This document shows, one piece after another, positions 44,732 to 53,837 of a stretch of DNA of 64,000 nucleotides. The position numbers were made by a program, and so were the translations under genes. Origin of the DNA: an uncultured Lachnospiraceae bacterium (GTDB lineage Bacteria > Bacillota > Clostridia > Lachnospirales > Lachnospiraceae); NCBI GenBank assembly GCA_947630025.1, contig CANRFZ010000016.1, forward strand, positions 1 to 64,000, in the 5' to 3' direction. Position 1 is the first letter of the stretch. Each line of letters begins with the position of its first letter. A model generated the notes under the pieces. It was not told the origin of the DNA, did no database searches, and saw only the letters and a program-made list of their open reading frames with translations.

Positions 44732-46525
44732 TTATTGCGCAGTTCCTTCCTCCGGTTTTAGGAGCAGCGTGCTGACCGTATGGCTCTGTTCGCTTCCTGT
44801 GATAAACAGACCGCAGAAAGGGCCGTAAATCATCTTCAGCCTCTGGTCTACGTTGCGGATGCCGAGGCTGACGCGCTTCTCTCCCTCAGCGGGCGTTTCC
44901 TCAGACAAGAGACGTGCAATCTTTGCCTGCTCTTTCGGCGTCAGATGACCGTTATCCTCGACCTCGATACACAGATACCCGTCCGCATTCCGGTACAACC
45001 GGATCTCCACTCGGCCCTGCCGCACGGTATCCATACCGTGTTCCACCGCGTTTTCCACGATTGGCTGGATGATCAGACGGGGCACCATGATCCCAAGGAG
45101 ACTTTCGTCGATTTTCCTGGTACACAGGAACTTTTCTCCGAAGCGCTGCGAAATGATATAGAGATAAGCATCCACATAATCTAACTCCTCCGCCAGAGAA
45201 TGCAATTCCTGCGCTTTGCGGTTCATCGTCGCCTCGAGCATGGTGGAAAGCGCTTCTATCATCCCGCTGACTTTGTCATTCTCCTGCATTCTCGCCTCCC
45301 AGTTGATGATCTCCAGCGTATTGTTCAGAAAATGTGGGTTGATCTGCGACTGCAGTGCCATGATTCTCGCGTCCCTGAGCGCGATCTCCTCCCGGTATAT
45401 TTTGTCAAACTGATTTTTCAGTTCGCGGGACATATGATTGAAGGAATCCTGCATATGATAAAATTCCTCGCTATCCGCCATACAGACAATCTGTGTGCCG
45501 TAATGCCCCTGTTGTACCGCATCGGAAGCCTGTATCATCTCGTTGACCGGAATGGTGACTTGGCGGTGGAAGAACAGAAATACCAGCACCACCAGCGGGA
45601 TCATAAAAATCAACAGAATCACAAAAAAATAGTGTACGGTGCCCATCTCCGCATAGAGCACCGAATTGTCCAGCCGCACGGCACATTCCAGCGTGCCGTC
45701 GTAGATCTTAATCTGCCGGTACAGAAAAGAATGGCTGCCGGAGCGCCGCTCATACACTTCTCCCGCGCGCTTTAACTGCTCCATAACACCGTCCGGCAGC
45801 TCCTCCGGCGTTTCCGCACCGTATCTGCCAGAGAGCAGAAGCCCGCCATTCCAGTAGAGGGCGGCATCCGCATATCCCCAGATGCCCTCCAGACTCTGCC
45901 GCAGGGAATCCGAGTCCAGCTCCAGCGTCAGCACGCCGTAGGGCCGAAATTTGGAATCCACCAGATTCCGCACCAGATAGAGTCTGCCTTGGCAGGAGAG
46001 CAGCGTCGTTCCGGTATCCAGATCCCGCGACAACAAAAGCGCCTTGTCCCTGACCTCATCTCCAAAAAACAGGATATCCCGATAGGCGGCATTGTTACTA
46101 CTATTGTAAGTATAATAGAGTTTGTCCGGATTCTCGATCAAAAAAAAGACCGCAGTGCGGCAGTTGTCATTGTATTTGTACTGCTGCCGCAAAAAGGAAG
46201 TTACCTCCTCGTTAAATGTATCTTCCCTGCCGTCTTTCCTCCATTTTTCATAATTTTCGGAAATCACTTTCATATAAGAAGCGTTTTTGGAAGCGGTTTC
46301 ACAGTCCTCCAACTGAATCTTTAAGATCTCCACGGCCTTCTCCGCAGAGGTTTTCATCGTGTTCTCCGCCTGCCTGTTACTATTGCCCCGCACATAAAAA
46401 AGGAGCACGAAAATCATGAGCAGCAGCGGAAAAAACCACCCAAAAAGGAGCATACGGACCATGCCCCATTTGAGTGATCCCTTCGCGTTTTTCCACGCTT
46501 TCATCCTGTGAAAAAATTTCTTCAT
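44732..46525 (-). CDS. Sensor histidine kinase, YesM type
   Basis: A 597-residue kinase with an N-terminal membrane helix (about 25-47), an extracellular sensor (about 50-290), a second helix (about 295-318), a HAMP domain, and the His_kinase plus HATPase_c domains. The phosphoacceptor His lies in LQSQINPHFLNNTLEIINWE (near residue 395). N box IVENAVEHGMD and G box VSLGIRNVDQRLKMIYG are present. It pairs with the AraC-type regulator in the same operon and presumably senses the sugar or its binding protein. The 103-base gap to the binding-protein gene holds a possible promoter. Confidence 0.92.
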   Translation of the reverse strand: MKKFFHRMKAWKNAKGSLKWGMVRMLLFGWFFPLLLMIFVLLFYVRGNSNRQAENTMKTSAEKAVEILKIQLEDCETASKNASYMKVISENYEKWRKDGREDTFNEEVTSFLRQQYKYNDNCRTAVFFLIENPDKLYYTYNSSNNAAYRDILFFGDEVRDKALLLSRDLDTGTTLLSCQGRLYLVRNLVDSKFRPYGVLTLELDSDSLRQSLEGIWGYADAALYWNGGLLLSGRYGAETPEELPDGVMEQLKRAGEVYERRSGSHSFLYRQIKIYDGTLECAVRLDNSVLYAEMGTVHYFFVILLIFMIPLVVLVFLFFHRQVTIPVNEMIQASDAVQQGHYGTQIVCMADSEEFYHMQDSFNHMSRELKNQFDKIYREEIALRDARIMALQSQINPHFLNNTLEIINWEARMQENDKVSGMIEALSTMLEATMNRKAQELHSLAEELDYVDAYLYIISQRFGEKFLCTRKIDESLLGIMVPRLIIQPIVENAVEHGMDTVRQGRVEIRLYRNADGYLCIEVEDNGHLTPKEQAKIARLLSEETPAEGEKRVSLGIRNVDQRLKMIYGPFCGLFITGSEQSHTVSTLLLKPEEGTAQ

Positions 46526-46572
46526 AGAACCTTCTTCCCTATGGCCTTTGACGGTTCCTGCAAAACGCCTTC

Positions 46573-47988
46573 TTACCGCAGTTCCAGATAATCCTCAAAG
46601 ACACCGCACAAAGCGGCTGCATCCTCGGCGCTTGCCATCTCACAGAAAATTCGCAGAAGCGGTTCCGTTCCGGAAAACCGTACGGAAATCCAGCCGCCAT
46701 CCGCCAGATAAAGTTTGACGCCATCCAGATACGAAACCCGCTCCACGGTATAAGGAAGCTGCGGCAGTTGTTTTTGGACAAGCAGCAGATCGCTGATTGC
46801 CTCTTTTTTGCGTTGGTCAAACCGATAATCCCGTTCTTGCAGCGCCATAGCGCCATATTCCCTGCGGATCGTGTCCATGATCTCGGACAGTTTCATCCCC
46901 GTGACCGCCAGCATTTCCGCCAAAAGCGCGGAGGCATAGATGCCGTCCTTGCCACGGATGTGGCCTTTCACAGCCATGCCGCCGGAAGACTCGCCGCCGA
47001 TAATGGCATCCGTCTCGTTCATCTTGGAGGAGATGTGTTTGAAACCAACCGGCACTTCATAACAGGTCTGCCCGAAATCTTCCGCCACCCGATCCAGCAA
47101 ATGTGTGGTGCAGATATTTCTGACGGCGGGCCCCCGCCATCCCTTATATTTTAACAGATAATAATACAACAATACAAGGATATCATTAGGATGCAGAAAA
47201 TTTCCCCGATCATCGATTACGCCGATCCGATCCGCATCGCCGTCCGTTGCGATGCCCAGATCACACTTCCGATCCAGCACATAGTTTTGCAGGGAGCGAA
47301 GCGTATCTGCCGTTGGCGCCGGAAGTTTACCGCCGAATAACGTGTCATGGCGTTCATGGATCGTTTCCACTTCGCATCTGGCGGTCATCAGGATTGTTTT
47401 CAGCGAAGTTTCACTCACGCCGTACATAGGGTCCAGCGCCACCCGAAGCCCGCCGGCCCGTATCTTCTCCATGTCCACGGATTCAATGATGCTGTCCAGA
47501 TATTCGTTGAGCGGATAGATCTCCCGGATCAGCCCTTGCTCTACCGCTTCCTCGTACGGCATATCTTCCACCGCATGGCCGTCGAGCGCCCGGATATACT
47601 GTTCCATCTGCGCGGTCTGTTCCTCATCCGCGTCCCGGCCTCCCTCCGTGAACACCTTGATCCCATTGTAGATTGCCGGATTGTGGCTGGCGGTAATCAT
47701 CATGCCATAGGGAAGCATATGCTTCATGACATAGAACATGACAAGCGGTGTCGGCACCGATTTGTTGATTAACGCTGCCGGAATCCCCTCTTTCGCGATA
47801 ACCTGTGCCGCCCACTTCATCGCTTCCTTGGACAGGAAACGCCTGTCGTAGCCCAGAACGATGCCTTTTTGCGCCACTCCCTCGTGCCGCATCTTGTCGC
47901 AGATCGCCTTTGACAGAATCTGAATGTTTTGCTTGGTAAATTCTTCTCCGATGACGGCACGCCAGCCGCCCGTTCCAAACCGAATCAT
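46573..47988 (-). CDS. Phosphohexose mutase (probable phosphoacetylglucosamine mutase role)
   Basis: A 471-residue alpha-D-phosphohexomutase with four domains. The phosphoserine is Ser101 in MMITASHNPAIYNGIK, the metal loop is ATDGDADRIGV (about 235-245), the sugar-binding loop is GGESSGGM, and the phosphate-binding loop is VRFSGTEPLLRI near the C-terminus. The position between chbP and the transporter, with nagA-nagB downstream, suggests it turns GlcNAc-1-P into GlcNAc-6-P. Members of this family also act on glucose or mannose phosphates, so the substrate is an inference. Confidence 0.88.
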   Translation of the reverse strand: MIRFGTGGWRAVIGEEFTKQNIQILSKAICDKMRHEGVAQKGIVLGYDRRFLSKEAMKWAAQVIAKEGIPAALINKSVPTPLVMFYVMKHMLPYGMMITASHNPAIYNGIKVFTEGGRDADEEQTAQMEQYIRALDGHAVEDMPYEEAVEQGLIREIYPLNEYLDSIIESVDMEKIRAGGLRVALDPMYGVSETSLKTILMTARCEVETIHERHDTLFGGKLPAPTADTLRSLQNYVLDRKCDLGIATDGDADRIGVIDDRGNFLHPNDILVLLYYYLLKYKGWRGPAVRNICTTHLLDRVAEDFGQTCYEVPVGFKHISSKMNETDAIIGGESSGGMAVKGHIRGKDGIYASALLAEMLAVTGMKLSEIMDTIRREYGAMALQERDYRFDQRKKEAISDLLLVQKQLPQLPYTVERVSYLDGVKLYLADGGWISVRFSGTEPLLRIFCEMASAEDAAALCGVFEDYLELR

Positions 47989-48048
47989 AGCTTCACTCCT
48001 CTTTTCTTCTTTTCATGATAGCAAAAGGTTGTCTTTCCCATAGCTGCT

Positions 48049-50457
48049 TCATCCCAAGATGACTTCCACGGTATGCACGCTTCCCGACGGCATAGACGGG
48101 ATACGCTCCACCGTTTCCCCGTCCAGGATGACCCGCCGGACACCGCGCATCACGCCGTCCGGATTGTGCACCGCAATTTCATACCGCGCGCCGCGCCATA
48201 CCCTCGATACGCGATAGCTTTTCCACTCCGGCGGGATACACGGGTCTACCGTGAGCCGGTCAAAATCGGGCTGTATGCCCAGCATATATCTGGTCGCCGC
48301 AAAATAGGACCAGCCGCCGGAGCCCGTCATAAATGGATGCCTTGCCCGCCCAAACGCCGTATGATCTTTGCCGGCGACAAACTGACAGTACGAATAAGGC
48401 TCCGATTCCCGGATTTCGATCCTGTCGTTCTGGAAATACGGGCAGAGCGCATTGTAAAATTTCATGGCCAGATCGCCCCGTCCGCACTTGCAGGCTGCCG
48501 CCCAAGCCCAAGGATTCGGATGGGAAAAAATAGCCCCATTTTCTTTCAGCCCCGGATACACCCTCGTGACAAACCCGATATCATCATCCGGAACCGTGTA
48601 GGAAGGTGTGTTCAATAACAGGCCGTATTCCGTGTACAGATACCGGTCGATCGCCGAAAGCGCCGCCTCAGCTTTGTCCGGGTCCGCCGCGCCGGACAGA
48701 ATCGCCCATGCGTTAGATTCCAGATGCACCCTGCCCTCTCTGTCCTCGTGGCATCCGATCTTTTTCCCTTTGGCGGTGACACCGCGGATAAACCATCCGT
48801 CGTCCCACAACTTTGTGTTGCAGACCTCTCTGACCTTTTCGGCAAGCTGCGTATAATGCGCGGCATCCTGCTCCTCACCCAGATAAGACGCCAGCGCCAC
48901 GAACTGCGTAAGAGCCCAGTAATGCAGAAAACTTACCATGGCGCTCTCGCCGCCGCCCAGATTCAGACAGTCGTTCCAATCTGCCCGAAGACCTTTGCAG
49001 ATTCCGCTCTGTCCTACCTGCTCTGCCGAGAAATCCAGAATCCGCTTCAGATGGCCGTATACCGATTCCGTCTGCCCGCTGCCCGCAAGAATCGTGTCCG
49101 CATAGCCAAACTGCGCAGAGGCAAAAGAGACATCACCCGTCTCCCTGATATATTCCACACAGGCCGCCACCAGCCAGAGCGCATCGTCCGAACAAGCATC
49201 TTTCAGCCCATGTACAATCTGCGTTTTATCCGGTTCCGGTATGACCGTCGGAGATCGGAACGGCTTTTCTCCTCGATCCGGTTCAAACCATTCCGGCTGG
49301 AACAGATGCAGCCCATATCCTGCCGTCGTCAATCCGCGCAGCAGCTGCCCGATTCTCTCACGGCATTTTTCGGGATTGGAATGCGGTATTGTCATAGCAT
49401 CCTGCGCCGTATCCCGATACCCCAGTCCGACGCGGCCTCCCACTTCGATAAAGGAGGCAAACCGGGAAAACATGACGTTAATCTCCGACTGATAAAGCGT
49501 CCATGTGTTGATCATCATGTTCATTCCTTCATTCGGCGTCTCAATCTGCAATTTGGAAAACTTGTCTTCCCAATAACGGCGCAGATCCGCATAGACCGCT
49601 TCTACCGCCCGCAGGTCGCTGTATTTTTCCCGTATCCGCCGCCCCTCTGTGCGGTTTCCCTCTCCCAGCATGAAGACAAGCCGGACTTCCTCCCCCGGCT
49701 GCAGTACAATATCCTTTTGCAGGCTTCCGCAGTGATTGCCGCCTTTTTCATAGGAAGAACGGCAGCGCCCTCTCTCCACGGCTTCCGGGTTCGTCTCCGT
49801 ACGGTACGGCCCCAGAAAGACATCCCGCATACAGTCAAAACCGTCCGGTTCAAAATTGGCGGCAAAATACTGATAACCGTATTCCTCATAAAACAAATCT
49901 TCTTCGATGATGCCGTCCTCATAGGAAGAACCCGCACAGTACAGACTCATCTGATAATTCTGATTGTCGATCATGATGTGGTGAAACGAAAATTCCAGAT
50001 AGGAAAAAACACTCAGATTTCTCTGCCGGTCTCCCGTATTTTTGATCATAACGTCCCATAGCTGCACCGTCTCGCCCCGTGGGATTACCAAAGTCTGTTC
50101 CGCATGGATGCCGCAGTAATCACACTCATAAACCGTATAAGACATCCCGTGCCGGCACCGATAGGAAGCCTCCGCCAGCGATTTGCCGACCGGCTGCCAA
50201 GAAACAGACCAGTAATCTTCCGCATCGTTGTCCCTGAGATACACATAAAAACCGGGGCGGTCCGCCGGAACCCCATTTCCCCGGAAACGGCTGATCCGGT
50301 GATACTCCGGCGTCTTATAAAACAAATAGCCGCCCGCCGTATGGTTGACGACGGCAGCCATATCCTCCACACCCAGATAATTCGTCCAAGAACACGGCAG
50401 ATCCACTCTGTCGATCACATATTCCCTGTGTTCCTTGTCAAAATGACCGTACTGCAT
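48049..50457 (-). CDS. chbP: N,N'-diacetylchitobiose phosphorylase (GH94)
   Basis: An 802-residue GH94 enzyme: chitobiose + phosphate gives GlcNAc-1-P + GlcNAc. The N-terminus (MQYGHFDKEHREYVIDR then WTNYLG) closely follows the Vibrio chitobiose phosphorylase pattern as I remember it, and the length is nearly identical. The general acid is expected to be the first Asp of ADWNDCLNLGGGE (near residue 490). The N-terminal beta-sandwich (about 1-270), linker helices and (alpha/alpha)6 barrel follow. I start at ATG 50457 with GGGAGG 7 bases upstream. It is the first gene of the operon. Cellobiose phosphorylase is the alternative, but nagA and nagB argue for a GlcNAc substrate. Confidence 0.9.
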   Translation of the reverse strand: MQYGHFDKEHREYVIDRVDLPCSWTNYLGVEDMAAVVNHTAGGYLFYKTPEYHRISRFRGNGVPADRPGFYVYLRDNDAEDYWSVSWQPVGKSLAEASYRCRHGMSYTVYECDYCGIHAEQTLVIPRGETVQLWDVMIKNTGDRQRNLSVFSYLEFSFHHIMIDNQNYQMSLYCAGSSYEDGIIEEDLFYEEYGYQYFAANFEPDGFDCMRDVFLGPYRTETNPEAVERGRCRSSYEKGGNHCGSLQKDIVLQPGEEVRLVFMLGEGNRTEGRRIREKYSDLRAVEAVYADLRRYWEDKFSKLQIETPNEGMNMMINTWTLYQSEINVMFSRFASFIEVGGRVGLGYRDTAQDAMTIPHSNPEKCRERIGQLLRGLTTAGYGLHLFQPEWFEPDRGEKPFRSPTVIPEPDKTQIVHGLKDACSDDALWLVAACVEYIRETGDVSFASAQFGYADTILAGSGQTESVYGHLKRILDFSAEQVGQSGICKGLRADWNDCLNLGGGESAMVSFLHYWALTQFVALASYLGEEQDAAHYTQLAEKVREVCNTKLWDDGWFIRGVTAKGKKIGCHEDREGRVHLESNAWAILSGAADPDKAEAALSAIDRYLYTEYGLLLNTPSYTVPDDDIGFVTRVYPGLKENGAIFSHPNPWAWAAACKCGRGDLAMKFYNALCPYFQNDRIEIRESEPYSYCQFVAGKDHTAFGRARHPFMTGSGGWSYFAATRYMLGIQPDFDRLTVDPCIPPEWKSYRVSRVWRGARYEIAVHNPDGVMRGVRRVILDGETVERIPSMPSGSVHTVEVILG

Positions 50458-50499
50458 CCTGTCCCTCCCACCGTAACGCTTTTTACTGTTTCTGCCTCC

Positions 50500-50505
50500 A
50501 TTATA
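50500..50505 (-). promoter_or_regulatory. Candidate -10 of the chitobiose operon promoter
   Basis: A perfect TATAAT on the minus strand about 43 bases before chbP. The -35 position is poor (TGTTCA), which suits an activator-dependent promoter under the AraC-type regulator. The rest of 50530-50720 is AT-rich with no gene or clear repeat. Confidence 0.5.
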
Positions 50506-50720
50506 AAAAAAAGGTGGTATTTTGAACATGGTTTATGCTGTCATAAATTGCCTAATATTGCACATTTAAATCGTCTGCCACGGGTATGCAAAGTGCACAA
50601 CACAATATTTTGTATACCGCCGCGCATCACCCGCGTTTATTCTCCTATATTTAGTTATCCGTTCCCATATTCTCGTCGATTTTTGCGGCTTTTTTCTACC
50701 TATAAAATGACAGGAAACGT

Positions 50721-50749
50721 TTGATTTCCATCCGCAAATATGGTATACA
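50721..50749 (+). promoter_or_regulatory. Promoter of the toxin-antitoxin pair
   Basis: TTGATT at 50721-50726, 17 bases, TATACA at 50744-50749. The start site near 50756 gives a leader of about 70 bases. Confidence 0.6.
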
Positions 50750-50825
50750 TTTTTTAACCGGCAAAACGGAAGACATACTGCTCCATACACGATAAGTTGT
50801 CTAAGAAGCGGGAAAGGGGTATGTT

Positions 50826-51020
50826 ATGAGCGAATATCACAAACCGGATCTGAGCAAGTTGACCTATGACAACAACCGCCCGACCTACGATGAAGTCCTC
50901 AACGAGACTGTTCCTTATGAAGTCGGCGACGATGTAATATCTGGAAAAAAGGAAGTAAAAATAACAAAAGCGGAAAAGGATTATGAAAACAAATGTGTAA
51001 AATTGGAGATATCCTGCTAA
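50826..51020 (+). CDS. Probable antitoxin, 64 residues
   Basis: A short, highly charged protein (MSEYHKPDLSKLTYDNNRPT to VKLEISC) with no fold I recognise. It has acidic and Lys-rich parts (SGKKEVKITKAEKDYENK). It precedes and overlaps the MazF/PemK-like gene by 28 bases, the coupling typical of antitoxin-toxin operons. A GGGAAAGGGG lies just upstream, and a dedicated promoter is present. The antitoxin role rests on this arrangement only. It has lower GC than its neighbours, which suggests acquisition. Confidence 0.55.
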   Translation: MSEYHKPDLSKLTYDNNRPTYDEVLNETVPYEVGDDVISGKKEVKITKAEKDYENKCVKLEISC

Positions 51021-51430
51021 TCTATAATGCACACAATCAGGGGCGCGTTGTCGGTATGCATCCATTTATTGTATTAGATGATACTAACGGTGTAGTTCAT
51101 GGTATCTATAGCTATGACTTCATCGGGCTTTTACTGACATCTGCCGATACGGAGGAAAGGAAAAAACGGCTGCGGGCAATCGAGGGGAATTTTCCGATCG
51201 CCCAAGACGATAAGATCATGGACAATGGCAAAAGCCATGACAATCGATATTCTTATGTGGAAGCAGACCATTTCTTCTATTTCGATAAGAGTAAGATCAA
51301 ATATATGCACATCGGCACTATTGATCCGGATATTTATAATTTGATCACCGAATTTATTCAGGAGTTAAATGAAAGAGGAATCACTTTTAAACAGATCGTT
51401 GATAAAGCGACTAAAATAGAAGCGGAGTAA
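50993..51430 (+). CDS. MazF/PemK-like toxin candidate
   Basis: A 145-residue protein with a PemK/MazF-like start: KIGDILLIYNAHNQGRVVGM then HPFIVLDD, where families usually have GDI...RP.(V/I)V. A second strand pair follows (GVVHGIYSYDFIGLLLTS). MazF-like proteins are mRNA endonucleases. The usual Arg of the RP motif is a His here (MHPF), so catalysis is not certain. The start overlaps the 64-residue gene. The C-terminal 45 residues are helical (YNLITEFIQELNERGITFKQ). A terminator follows at 51433-51485. Confidence 0.55.
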   Translation: MCKIGDILLIYNAHNQGRVVGMHPFIVLDDTNGVVHGIYSYDFIGLLLTSADTEERKKRLRAIEGNFPIAQDDKIMDNGKSHDNRYSYVEADHFFYFDKSKIKYMHIGTIDPDIYNLITEFIQELNERGITFKQIVDKATKIEAE

Positions 51431-51432
51431 TA

Positions 51433-51485
51433 AGGGCTGCCAATGAAACGAACGAAAATTCGTAAAACGGCAGCCCTCTCTTTTT
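51433..51485 (+). terminator. Terminator of the toxin-antitoxin pair
   Basis: Arms AGGGCTGCC (51433-51441) and GGCAGCCCT (51469-51477), with an inner ACGAA/TTCGT stem, then CTCTTTTT. It separates the pair from the convergent FlxA-like gene. Confidence 0.8.
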
Positions 51486-51489
51486 GCCA

Positions 51490-52287
51490 TCACAACTTCA
51501 CATCCACCGGCTGGTAGCCACGGCTGAACGGCACGCCCGGCAGCTCTACGTCAAAGGTATTCGCCTGCGGCGCATCCTGCTCCCGCGCCTGCCCGGATGT
51601 GTCTGCGGTTTCCGGCGAATCTGCCGCCGCAGTTTCGTCCTCTGTCCTGTCGTCCTTGTTGTCCTCGCGTTCTGCCTCCGCCGCCTTTTCCGCTTCATTG
51701 ACCGCATCGGTCATAGCCTGCATCTGATCCTGCGCGGCTGCCTCCGCCTTGTCCTTGAGCTCCTCCAGCGCCTCTTTTTTGCCTCCCGGCTGGCATCCCA
51801 TGGCGCTGTCCTGCCTGATCTCGCCCTCCAGCACGCGGGCGCGGCCCTCCATTTCATCGGAAACGCTGCCGCTCACCTGCGCCTGTTTCATGGAACTGTC
51901 CGCGGATAGCAGCGCTTTCATGCTGCCTGCAGACAGACCGGCGCTCTGCGCGCTGCCGCCCTTAGTCTTCACGCCGCCGCCCAGCATATCGTCAAAGGAA
52001 TCGCCGCTGCTCTGGCGCTTTGTCTCCATCCGCTCACGCTTGACTTCCATCTGGCGCTGCCTGAGCTGCGTCTCCAGATCGCTGATCTGTTTCTGCATCT
52101 CCTGCCTTTTTTTGCTTTTCATTTCCGGCGTCATATTCTGATTGGATGATAACTCTTTCACCTGTTTCTGCAGATCTTCGATCTGTCTCTGCAGACTTTG
52201 TACGGCGGGATCTTGTCCGCCTGCGCCCGCATCCATGCCGACCATCGGGGCGGAAACCGCCAATCCGTCTGTTGCGCTTATTCTCAT
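51490..52287 (-). CDS. FlxA-like coiled-coil protein
   Basis: A 265-residue protein with an FlxA-like coiled coil at about 25-90 (VQSLQRQIEDLQKQVKELSS, then TPEMKSKKRQEMQKQISDLE). A Gly/Ser/Ala-rich middle and acidic, Glu/Ala-rich low-complexity tail follow (EKAAEAEREDNKDDRTEDET). There is no signal peptide. FlxA in Escherichia is expressed with flagellar genes; the function is unknown. It has an AAATGTCGTGAA box (52371-52390) upstream of its promoter, shared with the chemoreceptor and the LytTR-type system upstream, so it may be a target of that system. Confidence 0.75.
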   Translation of the reverse strand: MRISATDGLAVSAPMVGMDAGAGGQDPAVQSLQRQIEDLQKQVKELSSNQNMTPEMKSKKRQEMQKQISDLETQLRQRQMEVKRERMETKRQSSGDSFDDMLGGGVKTKGGSAQSAGLSAGSMKALLSADSSMKQAQVSGSVSDEMEGRARVLEGEIRQDSAMGCQPGGKKEALEELKDKAEAAAQDQMQAMTDAVNEAEKAAEAEREDNKDDRTEDETAAADSPETADTSGQAREQDAPQANTFDVELPGVPFSRGYQPVDVKL

Positions 52288-52337
52288 ATCGTCCTCCGTT
52301 TCTAGGCATCCATGCCTTATGTGGTATCGTGTTCTGT

Positions 52338-52390
52338 ATCATATGTCGGCGTCGGCCCGGCTTTTCTAAAGGGAAATGTCGTGAACGGCC
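52338..52390 (-). promoter_or_regulatory. FlxA-like gene promoter with candidate LytTR operator
   Basis: On the minus strand TTCACGACATTTCCC (complement of 52371-52385) lies upstream of a TATGAT (complement of 52338-52343) with no good -35 between them, as expected for an activator site abutting the -35 region. Confidence 0.45.
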
Positions 52391-52420
52391 TGTTTTTATG
52401 TGTGAAACGCACGGACGCGC

Positions 52421-53824
52421 TCAAATCTGCAGCATCACCCGGAGGACGAAACACGTCCTGCCGCCGCGTTCTTCCGTTCCGGCCTCCATGTCGCCCAGAT
52501 ACTTGTGCGCCACTCTCCTGATATTCAGGAGGCCGTACCCGTGGCCCTCGCCCTGTTTGGTGGTGGGAGGCAGCCCGGTGGCGGGATCGATCCTGCATTG
52601 TCCCGCGCAGTCATTGACGATCTCCATCAGAAACATCTTTCCGATCAGGCGCGACGACAGTGACACGTGTGCATTTTCTATCTGCTCCGCCGCTTCCATG
52701 GCGTTATTCAGCCCGTTATTTAAAATGACACTGATGTCAAAAGTGTTGACTGCTTCAGTCATCTTCATTTCCCGCGCTGCCTGCCGCCGCGCCGGATAGT
52801 GAAACGCGCAGTCGAAGGCGATGCCCTTTTGCTCCATCTCCCTTTTCTTTTCCGACAGAATCACATCGGTCACGGGGTTGCCGCTCTGAAGTAACGGCAG
52901 CGTATCCCGCGTCTTGTCCCGAAGCGTCTGCGCGTACTGCCGCGCCGCCTCATGCCGCCCCGCCGCATAGAGCTCCTCCAGCGTCATCAGATGGCCGGCC
53001 ATATCGTGTCGGAGGCTCTGCATATCGCGGTAGTGCTGCTCCGCCGCCGCAATATGTTCTTCCAGATCTTCCATCTGCCGGAACAGAATCCGACGGCGCA
53101 GCTCCTCGTCCTTTTCGTTTTTCCACTGTCTGAACAGATAGCCCATGGCCATGATGACCGCCATCAGGAATAGCAGATAGCCGATTTTGATCCACTCGTG
53201 CGCCGCTCCCAGATCGGTGATATCGCCCCCGGTATTTTTTTGATAGAGGGCGTTGTAATAGTGCAGCAGGCCATAGGCGGCCAGTCCGACTAGAGCGGGA
53301 ATTACTAACAGGATGAACTCGCCGCCGTTGACCTGTTCGCGTTTCCGGCCATAGCAGCGGTGCATCAGCTTCACCGCCCCATAGAGAAATGCCGACTCCA
53401 ATACCGCCAGCAAGAAATAGTTGATTACAAAATAGCGGAACCACACAATCGTTTCCCGGTCATACAGAAGGCGGTGCATGACGCCGTAAACCAGTGTGTT
53501 CAGCGACGAAAACACGCTGGACGTCTGCCATCGGAAACAGGCGAACACCATGGCCAGCCAGATCTTCTGGCCGATATATTCCCGGTCCGCCGCGCAGCAC
53601 ATCAGCAGCACGACGAGAAGCGAGAGCACCGTAGTGCCCATCATCGACATATAATATGGTATGAAATAGAAAAAGACCGTGAGCGACGCATAGACCGCCG
53701 CCACGGGCCATACCTTTCTGCCGCGCGGCGCAAAGGGCCGCACCCAGACGGCCAGACAGAGCGCCTGCAGCAGAATCCCCAGCACTGTATCAAAATGATA
53801 GACGATGTCGTAATAGCGTTCCAT
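52421..53824 (-). CDS. AgrC/VirS-like sensor histidine kinase (GHKL type)
   Basis: A 467-residue kinase with about six N-terminal membrane helices (to residue 235), a coiled-coil dimerisation region with QHYRDMQSLRHDMAGHLMTL (His expected in LRHDM, near 267), and a GHKL ATPase (NNGLNNAMEAAEQIENAH for the N box, then GEGHGYGLLNIRRVAHKYLG). I start at ATG 53824 (MERYYDIVYHFDTVLGILL); the upstream open frame has no family features. It lies 13 bases after its response regulator. Kinases of this type often sense peptides, but no peptide gene was seen. Confidence 0.88.
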   Translation of the reverse strand: MERYYDIVYHFDTVLGILLQALCLAVWVRPFAPRGRKVWPVAAVYASLTVFFYFIPYYMSMMGTTVLSLLVVLLMCCAADREYIGQKIWLAMVFACFRWQTSSVFSSLNTLVYGVMHRLLYDRETIVWFRYFVINYFLLAVLESAFLYGAVKLMHRCYGRKREQVNGGEFILLVIPALVGLAAYGLLHYYNALYQKNTGGDITDLGAAHEWIKIGYLLFLMAVIMAMGYLFRQWKNEKDEELRRRILFRQMEDLEEHIAAAEQHYRDMQSLRHDMAGHLMTLEELYAAGRHEAARQYAQTLRDKTRDTLPLLQSGNPVTDVILSEKKREMEQKGIAFDCAFHYPARRQAAREMKMTEAVNTFDISVILNNGLNNAMEAAEQIENAHVSLSSRLIGKMFLMEIVNDCAGQCRIDPATGLPPTTKQGEGHGYGLLNIRRVAHKYLGDMEAGTEERGGRTCFVLRVMLQI

Positions 53825-53837
53825 CTGCCACCCGCCG

